A stretch of DNA of 64,000 nt, taken from Paenibacillus arenosi (lineage in GTDB: Bacteria; Bacillota; Bacilli; Paenibacillales; Paenibacillaceae). The stretch spans positions 28,870 through 92,869 of the forward strand of contig NZ_JACYTN010000020.1 of assembly GCF_014841135.1 (NCBI RefSeq). Reading direction: 5' to 3'. Shown here piece by piece: positions 42,536-52,167 of the stretch; position 1 is the stretch's first letter; the number at the start of each line of letters is the position of its first letter. A program made the position numbers and the translations under genes. The notes below the pieces were generated by a model that made no database searches, was not told the DNA's origin, and was given only the letters and a program-made list of their open reading frames with translations.

Positions 42536-43711
42536 TTAACCTTTAGCCGTTCCTTTCACCCATACGTCTTTGACGTTCAGGTCACGGTCTGTTAGCACAA
42601 GGTCAGCTTGCTTGCCAACTTCGATGCTGCCCGTCACTTCATCAATGCCGATCAGTTGAGCAGGATTGATGCTCGCTAGACGGGAAGCCTCTTCAAGCGA
42701 CAAGCCTACTTGGTTGATGACGAAGCGAACCGCTTCGATCATCGTCAATGTGCTGCCAGCAAGCGCTCCGCCCTCTGTAAGGCGGCATTCGCCGTCCTTC
42801 ATTGTTACCGCGAGGCCGCCAAGCTCATATTGACCATCTGGCATGCCTGCAGCTGCCATTGCGTCAGTAATGAGCACAAGCTTGCCAGGTGCTTTGGCGC
42901 GAGCAAGCAGCTTGATGCAAGCTGGGTGAACGTGAATGCCGTCGGCAATAATTTCTGCCGTGATACGGTCATCTGTTAACACTGCACCTGCAACGCCAGG
43001 ATCGCGATGGTGTACGCCCGTCATAGCGTTGAACGTATGCACAGCTTGATTCAAGCCTGCATTTGCAGCGACAGTCATCTCATCGTATGTTGCACCTGTA
43101 TGACCAGCAGCCACGTTAATGCCGTGAGCCCGGCACCAGCGAATCGCTTCGAGCGATTCATTGCGCTCAGGCGCAAGTGTTAGCTGCTTCATAATACCAG
43201 GATGCTGCTCATGCCACTCTTGCAGCCACTCTAACTGCGGGTCCATCATATAGGCATCATTTTGAGCGCCTTTATACTTCGGATTGACGAATGGTCCTTC
43301 CAAATGTAGACCTGCCAGCTGCGCATAGGATGAGCCGTTGTTGATGTAAGACTCAACTGCAGCTACTACACTGCTAAGCGCTTCACGAGACTGTGTCATC
43401 GATGTTGCGAGCATCGCAGTCGTGCCATGTTCCATATGGAACTTTGTAATCGTATCGTAAGCTTCTGCTGTTGCATCCATGAAGTCGGCGCCAAAACCAC
43501 CGTGGACATGAACATCGATGAACCCAGGCAGCAAGTAGCCGTTATCAGCGTCAATCGCATCGGATAGCCAACCTTGTTCTGCTTCTGTTAGTTGTGCTTG
43601 CGTGCCGATATAGGCAATACGTCCGTCCACGACACGTACAATTCCATTCGAAATCGTGCCATTCAACGTCACAACTTGTACATTTTTAATCGTAAAGGTT
43701 GTCTTATGCAT
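42536..43711 (-). CDS. nagA: N-acetylglucosamine-6-phosphate deacetylase
   Basis: 391 residues, amidohydrolase family. Metal and catalytic motifs: GFIDVHVHGGFGADF (HxH), LHLEGPFVNPKYKGAQ, VAAGHTGATYDE, AVHTFNAMTGVHHR, and LITDAMAAAGMPDG with the catalytic Asp. It removes acetate from GlcNAc-6-P, feeding NagB. ATG 43711 overlaps the nagB end by 8 nt; an upstream extension is not supported. Last gene of an rpiR-nagB-nagA operon on the reverse strand. Confidence 0.95.
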   Translation of the reverse strand: MHKTTFTIKNVQVVTLNGTISNGIVRVVDGRIAYIGTQAQLTEAEQGWLSDAIDADNGYLLPGFIDVHVHGGFGADFMDATAEAYDTITKFHMEHGTTAMLATSMTQSREALSSVVAAVESYINNGSSYAQLAGLHLEGPFVNPKYKGAQNDAYMMDPQLEWLQEWHEQHPGIMKQLTLAPERNESLEAIRWCRAHGINVAAGHTGATYDEMTVAANAGLNQAVHTFNAMTGVHHRDPGVAGAVLTDDRITAEIIADGIHVHPACIKLLARAKAPGKLVLITDAMAAAGMPDGQYELGGLAVTMKDGECRLTEGGALAGSTLTMIEAVRFVINQVGLSLEEASRLASINPAQLIGIDEVTGSIEVGKQADLVLTDRDLNVKDVWVKGTAKG

Positions 43712-44432
43712 GGAAATGTTTCGCCGCCTCTTTGTCGAGAAGTACCACAACGTTAGGATGTGTTTGCAGCAAGGATGCTGGCACTTCCGTCGTAATTGGA
43801 CCCGTCAAAGCGCGGTGAACGATGTCTGCTTTTTCTGCGCCGCGAACGACAAGCATGACCATTTTCGCTTTAAGAATGGAACCTACACCCATAGTAATTG
43901 CTTGTGTAGGAACTTCGTCGATGGAGTTGAAGAAACGAGCATTCGCTTGACGAGTTTCTTCTTTCAAGTTAACGACATGCGTACCTGCATGAAGCTCTGC
44001 GTCTGGTTCATTGAAGCCGATATGACCGTTGTGGCCAAGACCGAGCAATTGAAGATCGATTGAAGCTTTAGCAAGCTGCTCATCGTAGAATTTGCTTTCT
44101 GCATCCAAGTCAGCTGCATTGCCGTTAGGTACATGTGTTTTTGCTTTATCGATATTAACATGGTTGAACAATTGCGCGTTCATGAAGGAACGGTACGTTT
44201 CTGGGTGATCAGCCGGAAGTCCGCAATATTCATCCAAGTTGTAAGATGTTACATCTTTAAAGTCAACATAGCCTTTCTCGTTCAAGCGAATTAGCTCTTG
44301 GTAAATACCGATTGGCGTGCTGCCTGTTGCTAATCCAAGAACAGCGGTAGGCTTCGTTTGGATAAGGCTTGCGAAAATACCTGCTGCGATTTGGTTCAAT
44401 TCTTCGTTTGTGTTAAAAGTCATAATGTTCAT
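43704..44432 (-). CDS. nagB: Glucosamine-6-phosphate deaminase
   Basis: 242 residues, the short NagB form usual in Bacillota. Motifs: LGLATGSTPIGIYQELI, TSYNLDEYCGLPADH, LQLLGLGHNGHIGFNEPD, and VPTQAITMGVGSI. It converts GlcN-6-P to fructose-6-P and ammonia. GGGAGGT lies about 8-10 nt before the ATG (which encodes MNIMTF). It is flanked by the regulator (8 nt upstream) and nagA (overlap), so a single transcript is expected. Confidence 0.95.
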   Translation of the reverse strand: MNIMTFNTNEELNQIAAGIFASLIQTKPTAVLGLATGSTPIGIYQELIRLNEKGYVDFKDVTSYNLDEYCGLPADHPETYRSFMNAQLFNHVNIDKAKTHVPNGNAADLDAESKFYDEQLAKASIDLQLLGLGHNGHIGFNEPDAELHAGTHVVNLKEETRQANARFFNSIDEVPTQAITMGVGSILKAKMVMLVVRGAEKADIVHRALTGPITTEVPASLLQTHPNVVVLLDKEAAKHFHA

Positions 44433-44440
44433 TATGTCAA

Positions 44441-45298
44441 TTACCTCCCTTTATCTTTACGGTACTTGCGTACCATGCGATACGATTGTTCTAGCATCGG
44501 AATATGGTCGTTGAATGCTTCACTGACCATAGCTGCGAACAATGTGTCAATCACGTGCAACTGAGCGATCCGAGAAGCCATATCTCCTCTGCGCATTCCT
44601 TCTTCTAATGAAGATGCGAATAAGTTAATGTCAGCCAGCTCTGCTAATCGGCTGGAACCAACCTTGGAAAGTGATATCGTCGTTGCTCCGCGCTCCTTTG
44701 CGCATTGCAGCGCTTCAATCGTCTCAGGTGTTTCCCCTGAATAGGAAATCGCGACGACAACATCTTCTTCTGTCAAATTGGCTGCTGATGTAATTTGCAT
44801 ATGTGGATCTTGGAATGCGGTCGCCCGCTTGCCAATCCGAATCAGCTTCTGATAGAAATCAAGGGCTACGATACCGGAAGTAGCAACCCCATATAGATCA
44901 ATTTGGCGCGCTCCATTCAATGCAGTCACTGCCCGTGTTAAAGATGGTATATCCAGTAGGCGAGTAGTATCTGCGATAGAACGGATATGGTTTGCCTCGA
45001 TTGCTTTGACAATATCCGCTAGCGGATTGCCTGCAATAATATCTTGATAAGTTAGCGGCGATGTCTGTTGTGCAAGATCGGCAGCAAGCTTCGTCTTAAA
45101 GTCGGGAAATCCACGAAAATGAAACGACTTGCAAAAGCGCGTCACGGTAGCTGCTGAGGTGCCAGACTGTTCTGCCAATTCTGTTATTCCCATAGTGACT
45201 ACATTGCTTGGGAACTGCAAAATATACGCAGCCAGCTTGCTTTCTTGTTGATGGAACTGATCATGTCGCTGCTCAATAGCATGTAGAATACTAGACAA
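44441..45298 (-). CDS. MurR/RpiR-family regulator of the nag operon
   Basis: About 285 residues. N-terminal RpiR helix-turn-helix (ITELAEQSGTSAATVTRFCKS) and a C-terminal SIS sugar-phosphate domain (IDLYGVATSGIVALDF, VVVAISYSGETPETIEAL). Such proteins sense a sugar phosphate, here plausibly GlcN-6-P or GlcNAc-6-P, and control the adjacent nagBA genes and themselves. The start is TTG 45298, 9 nt after AAAGG; TTG 45307 touches that ribosome site and is less likely. It leads the operon. Confidence 0.85.
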   Translation of the reverse strand: MSSILHAIEQRHDQFHQQESKLAAYILQFPSNVVTMGITELAEQSGTSAATVTRFCKSFHFRGFPDFKTKLAADLAQQTSPLTYQDIIAGNPLADIVKAIEANHIRSIADTTRLLDIPSLTRAVTALNGARQIDLYGVATSGIVALDFYQKLIRIGKRATAFQDPHMQITSAANLTEEDVVVAISYSGETPETIEALQCAKERGATTISLSKVGSSRLAELADINLFASSLEEGMRRGDMASRIAQLHVIDTLFAAMVSEAFNDHIPMLEQSYRMVRKYRKDKGR

Positions 45299-45330
45299 AG
45301 CTATCAACCTTTACAATATTGATGTAAAAA

Positions 45331-45378
45331 TCATTTTCGTAAATGAGATCATAGGCATGAAAATTATTTTAATGAGAT
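45331..45378 (-). promoter_or_regulatory. Candidate operator of the nag operon
   Basis: The dyad TCATTT-TCGT-AAATGA (45331-45346) and a second related segment AAATTATTTTAATGAGAT (45361-45378) share AATGAGAT. They lie 33-80 bp before the regulator gene, where a RpiR-type repressor could bind. Confidence 0.4.
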
Positions 45379-45680
45379 ACCCTTAGCATATAAGACATTG
45401 TTTCAAGTTGCAATAGCTCCATACAAAGTTCATGGAAATACCAATTGTCTGTTAAATAAGCGGGGAGATGGGTTGTATTCTCTAGTGTACATTCTTGTTA
45501 GATTGTCCCTTTTATAGGTGAAACAAAATTGAATTCGAACCCCAAATTGCATATTGCATTTGTAATTGTATCCATAAATGAACCTGCGCATTTCGTTATT
45601 GATTTCAAATCGGAGGCCAAGTCGCTTTCGCCATATGTGCTGCCAAATTAATAATTAAACTAAACTAGACTCATCAAAGC

Positions 45681-45722
45681 GTGCTGGGTAACTGTACAGA
45701 AAGTGTACTGGGTAACTGTATA
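45681..45722. repeat. Short direct repeat
   Basis: GTGCTGGGTAACTGTACAG (45681-45699) is followed by GTACTGGGTAACTGTATAG (45704-45722), 23-bp period, then a third partial GGGTAAC. Lies in a 725-bp gene-free stretch (45299-46023). Confidence 0.7.
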
Positions 45723-45800
45723 GGGTAACGGGAAGCTATCACTGTTTGTTTACATTTGAGGTGTGTCCGCATCAATGTGTAACAAGCTAAGTTCGCAAAA

Positions 45801-45981
45801 ATGGACAAAAGTGCATTTAATTAGTCCATAAATGAGCTTAAAAGGGGAATTATCCGCAAAAATGCAGTTATTTTTGCAGCTTTAGCTCCATTAAGCCATT
45901 TATGCTGAAAATACCTGCATATTTGTCCTATTTTGTTTCTAAAAGCACAATTTTAAATAAAATAACTGCACTTTTGTCCAT
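45801..45981. repeat. Inverted-repeat intergenic element
   Basis: Outer arms ATGGACAAAAGTGCA (45801-45815) and TGCACTTTTGTCCAT (45967-45981) are perfect over 15 bp. Inside are further matching pieces, such as AGTCCATAAATGAGCTTA against a TAGCTCCATTAAGCCATTTATG segment, and GCAAAAATGCAGTTATTTTTGC. About 180 bp, no coding frame. It looks like a folded intergenic repeat or non-autonomous mobile element. Confidence 0.6.
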
Positions 45982-46023
45982 ATCAATTAAGTAAGCTGTT
46001 AACGTTACACAGGACTTTAACGA

Positions 46024-46866
46024 TCATCTACCCAGTGTACGTTGTTCGCGATACTGGCTAGGGGACAAGCCGAGTCTCTTTTTAAAAGTACGATGAAAAT
46101 ACGTATAGCTCTGAAAACCGCACATCTCCGCGATTTGTTCCAATGACATATAGCCATGCAGTATTCGTTCACATGCCATATTTAAGCGGCAATCTATGGC
46201 GTAATCCATAATCGACTTCCCTGTTGCTCCCTTAAATAAATGAGAGGCACGAGATTCGCTGAGTTGAACATGGTCTGCAACATCTTTAATCGTGAACGGA
46301 TCGGCTGAAGATTGCTCAATAAACTGCTTCATTTTGAGCACAGTTCGAGGCAAACCATGTGCTTCGCTAAGTTCAGGCCCTGCTAACGTTCGTTCCATGT
46401 AGCGAAACAATACATACGTTAAATGTTCAACGATATCGTTCATGTTCGTAGGGTCTAGTCGATGCTCCATCATAATCTCTCGCCAAATGGCTAATATACG
46501 ATCTTCCAAATCAATCTCAACGAGTGGTTCGTTGACGTGCTCAGCCCACCATTGCTCCACCATAGGCCCATTTATAATTAAATAGTAATCAAGACTGTGC
46601 ACCTTAGTTAGCGGGATCAGCCGCTCGGGGTCGGTGTAACCAATTTTTAAGTTGTAATAATCTCCTGGTTTAAGCAGCAAAAGGCTTCCGGGCTTAATCG
46701 ATCTGTCTGTTCCATCTATTGTTGTATGGCCACTTCCCTCTAGCTGCAATCGAATTAAGTAGTGTTTCATCTCTGGAATAATCAGATTATGTGCTTTGGA
46801 ATGACGGGCATGTCCAGAAAATAAAACATCGATGGGTCGTGTTGTCATCGTCGGTGATTGTTCCAT
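46024..46866 (-). CDS. AraC-family regulator with cupin domain
   Basis: 280 residues. The N-terminal ~150 residues are a cupin-like sugar-sensing domain (YLIRLQLEGSGHTTIDGTDR, KPGSLLLLKPGDYY). The C-terminal ~100 residues hold two AraC helix-turn-helix units: FTIKDVADHVQLSESRASHLF and SLEQIAEMCGFQSYTYFHRTF, ending KKRLGLSPSQYRE. It probably activates the divergent ThuA/Gfo-Idh locus in response to a carbohydrate. 289 bp separate the two starts. Start ATG 46866; a second Met at residue 7 is possible. Confidence 0.85.
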   Translation of the reverse strand: MEQSPTMTTRPIDVLFSGHARHSKAHNLIIPEMKHYLIRLQLEGSGHTTIDGTDRSIKPGSLLLLKPGDYYNLKIGYTDPERLIPLTKVHSLDYYLIINGPMVEQWWAEHVNEPLVEIDLEDRILAIWREIMMEHRLDPTNMNDIVEHLTYVLFRYMERTLAGPELSEAHGLPRTVLKMKQFIEQSSADPFTIKDVADHVQLSESRASHLFKGATGKSIMDYAIDCRLNMACERILHGYMSLEQIAEMCGFQSYTYFHRTFKKRLGLSPSQYREQRTLGR

Positions 46867-47155
46867 ACCACTGCCTCATTTCATTCGTAGTCATGTACAG
46901 CGTTCGCTCTTATTACTAGTATATGCAGCAGAATTGTTCATGTATAGACTATATCCTTCATTCTCAGTCAGAGGAGGATGTGGCACAATGAAACCATTAG
47001 TAAGAAAGCGCTTTACTTCTTGTTTTGTTCATCGCTTTTTTACCGAAATAAATTCTGGTTTACGATATTACTTGTTTTAAATGGCAGGTTTGAATTTGGA
47101 TCGTTGCATGATGGTTTCAAAAAAATATGTTCCAATGACGATGAGGTGGATTAGC

Positions 47156-47905
47156 ATGCAAATTGGCTTGCAGCTGTATACCGTTCGGGAAGAAGCAGCA
47201 CGTGACTTCACAGGTACGCTCGCTCGAGTAGCAGAGATGGGGTATGAGGGCGTTGAATTAGCTGGTTACGGCAACCTGAAGCCGGAGGAGCTGGCATCAA
47301 CACTTAAAAGTAATGGCTTGCAGGTAGCAGGCAGTCATGTAGGTATAGAGCAGTTGGACAAACATTTAGATGAACATATCGAAATGAGCTTGGCTATTGG
47401 CAATCGGTATTTGATCTGTCCATGGTTGGATAAGGCGCAGTACGAAACGATGGATGCACTGAAACATACAGCATCTATATTGGAACAAGCAGCGGACCAA
47501 GCTGGCAAGCACGGCATCCAGATTGTATATCACAATCATGAATTTGAATTTACAACAGTAGTGGCAGGTAAGACGGTGCATGATTGGATTTTTGAGCTTG
47601 TACCAACTTCAAAATTGCTCGCGGAATTAGACGTATGCTGGATTCAATATGCAGACTTTGAACCACTCGATGTAATTGTGCAGCATGCGAAACGACTACC
47701 GCTTATTCATTATAAAGATTTGAAACGTACGCCAGAAGGCCCGCTTACCGTAGAACTCGGACAAGGTGAGCTGGACCTTGTCGCAGTTGCTCGTACCGCT
47801 GAAGAGATTGGTGTGGAATGGCTTATCGTTGAGCAGGACAACACACAGCGATGTGCCATGGAAAGCTCAGCAGCTAACTTGGCTTGGATAAGGAATCATC
47901 TCTAA
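47156..47905 (+). CDS. Sugar phosphate isomerase/epimerase (xylose-isomerase-like TIM barrel)
   Basis: 249 residues. Starts MQIGLQLYTVREEAARDF, then GYEGVELAGYG, VYHNHEFEF (His/Glu metal ligands), LAELDVCWIQYADF, LIHYKDLKRTPEG and WLIVEQDNTQ. These are features of the AP-endonuclease-2/IolE-like family that isomerises or epimerises sugars. GAGGTGG about 8-10 nt before ATG 47156 decides the start; earlier in-frame starts lack one. First gene of the locus opposite the AraC regulator; 60 nt before the dehydrogenase. Confidence 0.85.
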   Translation: MQIGLQLYTVREEAARDFTGTLARVAEMGYEGVELAGYGNLKPEELASTLKSNGLQVAGSHVGIEQLDKHLDEHIEMSLAIGNRYLICPWLDKAQYETMDALKHTASILEQAADQAGKHGIQIVYHNHEFEFTTVVAGKTVHDWIFELVPTSKLLAELDVCWIQYADFEPLDVIVQHAKRLPLIHYKDLKRTPEGPLTVELGQGELDLVAVARTAEEIGVEWLIVEQDNTQRCAMESSAANLAWIRNHL

Positions 47906-47965
47906 GTAGCATCATTTCTAAACATGTAAACAGCGTAGGCTGTCCAAATAGGAGGAGGAATCGTT

Positions 47966-49048
47966 ATGTCTAACGTGTATCGAATTGCGATTATTGGTTG
48001 TGGTGGTATTGCGAACGGCAAGCATATGCCATCCTTGGCTAAGCTTAAAAACGTAGAGATGGTAGCATTCTGTGACATTGAGGAAGAGCGTGCACAGGAG
48101 GCGAAAGAAAAGTACGGTACAGCGGAGGCGGTTGTAACAACAGACTATAACGAACTGCTTGCAGACAAAACCATCGATATCGTTCATGTATGTACACCAA
48201 ATGATTCGCATGCTGAAATTACGATCGATTTCTTGGAAAATGGCAAGCACGTTATGTGTGAAAAGCCAATGGCGAAGACAGCAGCAGATGCGCGTCGTAT
48301 GGTTGAGGCAGCAGAGCGCACAGGTATGAAATTAACTGTTGGCTATAACAATCGTTTCCGTTCAGATAGCCAGTATTTGAAGAAAGTATGTGAAGCAGGG
48401 GATCTTGGTGACATCTACTTCTCCAAAGCACATGCGATTCGTCGTCGCGCAGTGCCGACATGGGGCGTATTCCTTGACGAGGAGAAGCAAGGTGGCGGAC
48501 CGTTAATCGATATCGGCACACATGCTTTGGATTTAACACTGTGGATGATGGACAACTATGAGCCAAAGGTCGTACTCGGATCATCGTTCCATAAGCTTGG
48601 CGGCCGCAAAGATGCAGCAAATGCATGGGGACCATGGGACCCAGAGAAGTTCAAAGTAGAAGATTCTGCTTTCGGTATGATTGTGATGAAAAATGGTGCG
48701 ACGATCATGCTGGAATCGAGCTGGGCGCTTAATGTTACGCAAGTTGGCGAAGCGATGTGTACATTGAGCGGAACAGAAGGCGGCGCTGATATGTGGAACG
48801 GTCTGACGATCAATGGTGAGAAGCACAGCCGCTTGTACGAGCAAAAGATCGAAATGAATAGCGGCGGCGTTGCGTTCTATGATGGCGAGACGGAAAGCGC
48901 TCCTGATCTTGAAATGCGTCTATGGATCGACGCAATCGAGCATGACAAAGAGCCAGTCGTTACGCCGAAGCAAGCTTGTGTTGTTTCAGAAATTCTTGAG
49001 GCGGTATACGAATCCGCTAGCACAGGGAAAGCCGTATACTTCGAATAA
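47966..49048 (+). CDS. Gfo/Idh/MocA-family oxidoreductase
   Basis: 360 residues. N-terminal Rossmann IAIIGCGGIANGKHMPSL, with HVMCEKPMAKTAADARRMV (EKP motif) and GYNNRFRSDSQY, then the C-terminal alpha/beta substrate domain with GGGPLIDIGTHALDLTLWMM (conserved Asp-His of the family). It should oxidise or reduce a sugar or cyclitol with NAD(P). GGAGGAGG precedes the ATG. Works with the isomerases before and after it; substrate not readable. Confidence 0.9.
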   Translation: MSNVYRIAIIGCGGIANGKHMPSLAKLKNVEMVAFCDIEEERAQEAKEKYGTAEAVVTTDYNELLADKTIDIVHVCTPNDSHAEITIDFLENGKHVMCEKPMAKTAADARRMVEAAERTGMKLTVGYNNRFRSDSQYLKKVCEAGDLGDIYFSKAHAIRRRAVPTWGVFLDEEKQGGGPLIDIGTHALDLTLWMMDNYEPKVVLGSSFHKLGGRKDAANAWGPWDPEKFKVEDSAFGMIVMKNGATIMLESSWALNVTQVGEAMCTLSGTEGGADMWNGLTINGEKHSRLYEQKIEMNSGGVAFYDGETESAPDLEMRLWIDAIEHDKEPVVTPKQACVVSEILEAVYESASTGKAVYFE

Positions 49049-49088
49049 ATAGATCGGATCAAACAGGGATTTCAAAGGAGGAATGGCA

Positions 49089-50057
49089 ATGAAACTGGGC
49101 GTATTTACAGTGCTGTATGGACAGCTTCCATTAGAAGAGGCATTAGATACTATTGCTGCTAAAGGTGTTGAGGCAGTCGAAATCGGAACAGGAGGATACC
49201 CAGGCAACAAGCATGCGAATCCGCATGAGCTGCTTGCGGATCGTGCAAAGTTGGAAGCTTTTCGTGAGGCGGTTGCATCCCGAGGCTTGACGATTAGCGC
49301 ATTTAGCTGTCATGGCAATCCGCTTCATCCACAAGCGCCGATTGCGAAAGCGTTCCATGATGATTTCATGGCGACGATCGACTTGGCTGCAGAGCTTGGT
49401 GTACCTGTTGTAAATGGCTTCTCTGGCTGCCCTGGTGATCATGAAGGCGCGAAGTATCCGAACTGGCCGGTGGCGCCTTGGCCGAACGATTTCCAAGAAA
49501 TATTGGACTGGCAGTGGTCGCAGAAAGTCATTCCTTATTGGAAAGAAGTTGGCCAATATGCGGCTGAACGCAATGTGAAAATTGGTCTGGAACTTCACGG
49601 TGGTTTCTCCGTGCATACGCCTGCTACCCTCCTCAAATTGCGTGAAGCAGTAGGTGAAGTGATTGGGGCTAACTTGGACCCGAGTCATATGTGGTGGCAA
49701 GGAATCGATCCCGTGCAAGCAATACGCATCCTAGGTCGTGAAAATGCGCTTCATCATTTCCATGCGAAAGATACGACTATCGATCCTGTGAATGTACATC
49801 GTCATGGTGTTACGGATATGCAGTCTTACTCCAACATGCTTGACCGTGCATGGCAGTTCCGGACAGTCGGTTACGGGCATGATGCGAAGACGTGGGCGGA
49901 TATTATTAGTGCGCTGCGTTTAGTAGGGTACGATTATGTGATTAGCATTGAGCATGAAGATGGCTTGATGTCGATCGATGAAGGCTTTACAAAGGCCGTT
50001 CAAGCATTGCAGCCTATTTTGATGAAAGAACCGCTAGGCGAAATGTGGTGGGTGTAA
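49089..50057 (+). CDS. Sugar phosphate isomerase/epimerase (TIM barrel)
   Basis: 322 residues. MKLGVFTVLYGQLPLEEAL, GVEAVEIGTGGYPGNKH, GFSGCPGDHEGAKYPNWPVA, IGLELHGGFSVH, ANLDPSHMWWQGIDP, HHFHAKDTTIDP and VISIEHEDGLMS carry the Glu/Asp/His metal ligands of the xylose-isomerase-like fold. It is larger than the 47156 gene and represents a different subgroup. AAAGGAGG ends 7 nt before ATG 49089; ATG 49083 is too close to it. Part of the ThuA operon, between the Gfo/Idh and ThuA genes. Confidence 0.88.
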   Translation: MKLGVFTVLYGQLPLEEALDTIAAKGVEAVEIGTGGYPGNKHANPHELLADRAKLEAFREAVASRGLTISAFSCHGNPLHPQAPIAKAFHDDFMATIDLAAELGVPVVNGFSGCPGDHEGAKYPNWPVAPWPNDFQEILDWQWSQKVIPYWKEVGQYAAERNVKIGLELHGGFSVHTPATLLKLREAVGEVIGANLDPSHMWWQGIDPVQAIRILGRENALHHFHAKDTTIDPVNVHRHGVTDMQSYSNMLDRAWQFRTVGYGHDAKTWADIISALRLVGYDYVISIEHEDGLMSIDEGFTKAVQALQPILMKEPLGEMWWV

Positions 50058-50156
50058 GCCTCTAGCCAGTTTCATAAGTAATAATCCTTGATCGCAGAAG
50101 TCAATATTTTTACTCATCATATATTTCATAACCTAGACAATAGGAGCGGAGCCATC

Positions 50157-50882
50157 ATGACACAACCAATTAAAGTTACAATCTGGAATGAATATCAGCA
50201 TGAGAAACGCAATCCAACAGTAGCAGAGATTTATCCGAACGGTATTCATGGTGCAATCGGGGATGGACTTGGTTCCTCCTTCCAAGTTCGTCATGCTACT
50301 TTGGATATGCCTGAGCATGGATTAACAGAAGAAGTGCTTAATGACACGGATGTACTACTGTGGTGGGGGCATTTGGCACACGGAGATGTGGACGATGCAA
50401 TCGTAGAACGCGTATACAATCGTGTTCTGCACGGGATGGGACTAATTGTTCTTCACTCGGGACACTTCTCGAAAATATTCAAGAAGCTTATGGGCACATC
50501 TTGCGACCTAAAATGGCGTGAAGCTAACGATAAGGAGCGCCTATGGGTTGTGGCTCCAGGTCACCCGATTGCAGAAGGCATCGGCGAATATATAGAGCTT
50601 GAAGCTGAGGAAATGTACGGTGAACATTTTGATATTCCGCAGCCAGATGAACTCGTATTCGTTAGCTGGTTCAGCGGTGGTGAAGTATTCCGCAGCGGCT
50701 GCACGTACACGCGCGGTCAAGGGAAGATCTTCTACTTCCGTCCAGGTCATGAGACGTATCCTACGTATCATAACGAACACATTCAACGCGTTATCCGCAA
50801 CGCAGTTGAGTGGGCGAAGCCATCTACACGCAGTTATCCAGCGTATGGCCATGCACAGCCGCTAGAGCCATTGAACGGATAA
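50157..50882 (+). CDS. ThuA-family protein
   Basis: 241 residues, class-I glutamine-amidotransferase-like ThuA fold: [50 protein letters not shown] (the LHSGH block is the family hallmark), and [18 protein letters not shown] near the end. ThuA proteins take part in use of trehalose or related disaccharides, often with Gfo/Idh dehydrogenases, as here. AGGAGCGG precedes ATG 50157; the frame upstream has no support. Confidence 0.88.
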   Translation: MTQPIKVTIWNEYQHEKRNPTVAEIYPNGIHGAIGDGLGSSFQVRHATLDMPEHGLTEEVLNDTDVLLWWGHLAHGDVDDAIVERVYNRVLHGMGLIVLHSGHFSKIFKKLMGTSCDLKWREANDKERLWVVAPGHPIAEGIGEYIELEAEEMYGEHFDIPQPDELVFVSWFSGGEVFRSGCTYTRGQGKIFYFRPGHETYPTYHNEHIQRVIRNAVEWAKPSTRSYPAYGHAQPLEPLNG

Positions 50883-50899
50883 TAGAGTAGTAAGCCAAT

Positions 50900-50928
50900 A
50901 ACCTGCCTTCTATGTAGAGGGCAGGTTA
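50900..50928 (+). terminator. Hairpin after thuA-like gene
   Basis: AACCTGCC (50900-50907) pairs with GGCAGGTT (50920-50927). No T-run follows, so it may only attenuate before the next oxidoreductase gene. Confidence 0.45.
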
Positions 50929-51012
50929 TATCCCTATCAAATAATCTACCTCTACTAAGCCATCTGGCTGAGAGAGAATACTATCTATTCATAGAGACTG
51001 GACGTGTGGAAG

Positions 51013-52074
51013 ATGACAGTAAATATGGAACGCAAGCTGCGTGTAGGTGTAATTTCAACGGGAGGCATTTTCCGCGGTGCTCATATGCCTGCTTTTTTGG
51101 CCAATCCGCATACGGAGATCGTAGCGGTGTGCGATACGCACAAACCTTCCGCTTGTGCTGTAGCGGATGAGATCGGACAAGTTCGCGTGTACACAGAATG
51201 GGAAGAGATGCTAGAGCAAGAAGAGCTCGACATTATTGATATTTGCTCGCCTAACTATTTGCACGCACCGTTGGCAATTGCGGCATTGGAGAGAGGTTTG
51301 CATGTATTTTGTGAAAAGCCGGATGCTATCCATCCTGATGAAGCAATTCGTATGAAAGAGGCAGCAGAGAAAAGCGGCAAAGTACTAATGGTCATGCGCA
51401 ATAACCGTTATCGCTCACGTCCAAAGTTCCTGAAGCAGTGGATTGCGGAAGGCGGTGCAGGTCATTTGTATACAGGCCGCTGCGGCTGGATACGCCGTAA
51501 GGGTATACCGGGAAAAGGTGGCTGGTTTACGACGAAAGAGCTGTCTGGTGGCGGGCCGCTCATTGACCTTGGCGTTCATATGATTGATTTGTCGATGTGG
51601 CTAATGGGCAATCCGAAGCCGATTGCGGTAACAGGCGCGACATATAGTCACTTTGCTCAAGCCAAGATCGAAGGAGAGTCCAGACATGTAGATGGCGATA
51701 CGTATGATGTTGAGGATTTGGCAACAGGCTTTATTCGCTTTGACAATGGAGCGACGCTTCAAGTAGAGGTTAGCTGGGCTTCTCATATCGAGGAGGACGA
51801 CGTATTTGTGGAAATGCGCGGTACGAAGGGTGGCTTCTCTATGCGGAATGAGACATTCAAGTTATTTACCGAAATCGGTGGACACTCGGTCAATTCAGAA
51901 CCGCAAATTCCAATTGGCGGCTGGGGGCATCAAGAAAATGTAAATCATTTTGTTGATGTAGTGCTCGGCTTGGCGGAGCCGGAGTTTACGCCAGAACAAG
52001 GCGTAGATATGATTCGTATTCTAGAGGCAATGTATCAGTCAGCGCGTGAAGGCCGTGAAGTTCGTTTGGACTAG
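51013..52074 (+). CDS. Gfo/Idh/MocA-family oxidoreductase, second copy
   Basis: 353 residues: LRVGVISTGGIFRGAHMPAF (Rossmann), HVFCEKPDAIHPDEAIRMK (EKP motif), MRNNRYRSRPKFLK, and GGGPLIDLGVHMIDLSMWLM in the substrate domain. It is clearly a paralogue of the 47966 gene and probably works on a related sugar in the same pathway. Ribosome site is weak (GTGGAAG); ATG 51013 chosen, with GTG 51004 and ATG 51028 as alternatives. Last gene of the ThuA locus. Confidence 0.88.
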   Translation: MTVNMERKLRVGVISTGGIFRGAHMPAFLANPHTEIVAVCDTHKPSACAVADEIGQVRVYTEWEEMLEQEELDIIDICSPNYLHAPLAIAALERGLHVFCEKPDAIHPDEAIRMKEAAEKSGKVLMVMRNNRYRSRPKFLKQWIAEGGAGHLYTGRCGWIRRKGIPGKGGWFTTKELSGGGPLIDLGVHMIDLSMWLMGNPKPIAVTGATYSHFAQAKIEGESRHVDGDTYDVEDLATGFIRFDNGATLQVEVSWASHIEEDDVFVEMRGTKGGFSMRNETFKLFTEIGGHSVNSEPQIPIGGWGHQENVNHFVDVVLGLAEPEFTPEQGVDMIRILEAMYQSAREGREVRLD

Positions 52075-52167
52075 GTGGTCGTGAAGATGTTAAGAAGTTG
52101 ATTCGGATTCGGGATGGATGTTGTATAAGGCGAAAGATTATAATTTGAGATACAATTAAAAATATAG

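Noticed and set aside
43656..44063. 135-residue forward frame across the nagB/nagA junction
   Set aside because: Cys/Phe/Arg-rich antisense of two well-recognised genes.
45299..46023. CRISPR-like array from the GGGTAACTGTA repeats
   Set aside because: Only two and a half copies with a 4-nt spacer, and no cas gene nearby.
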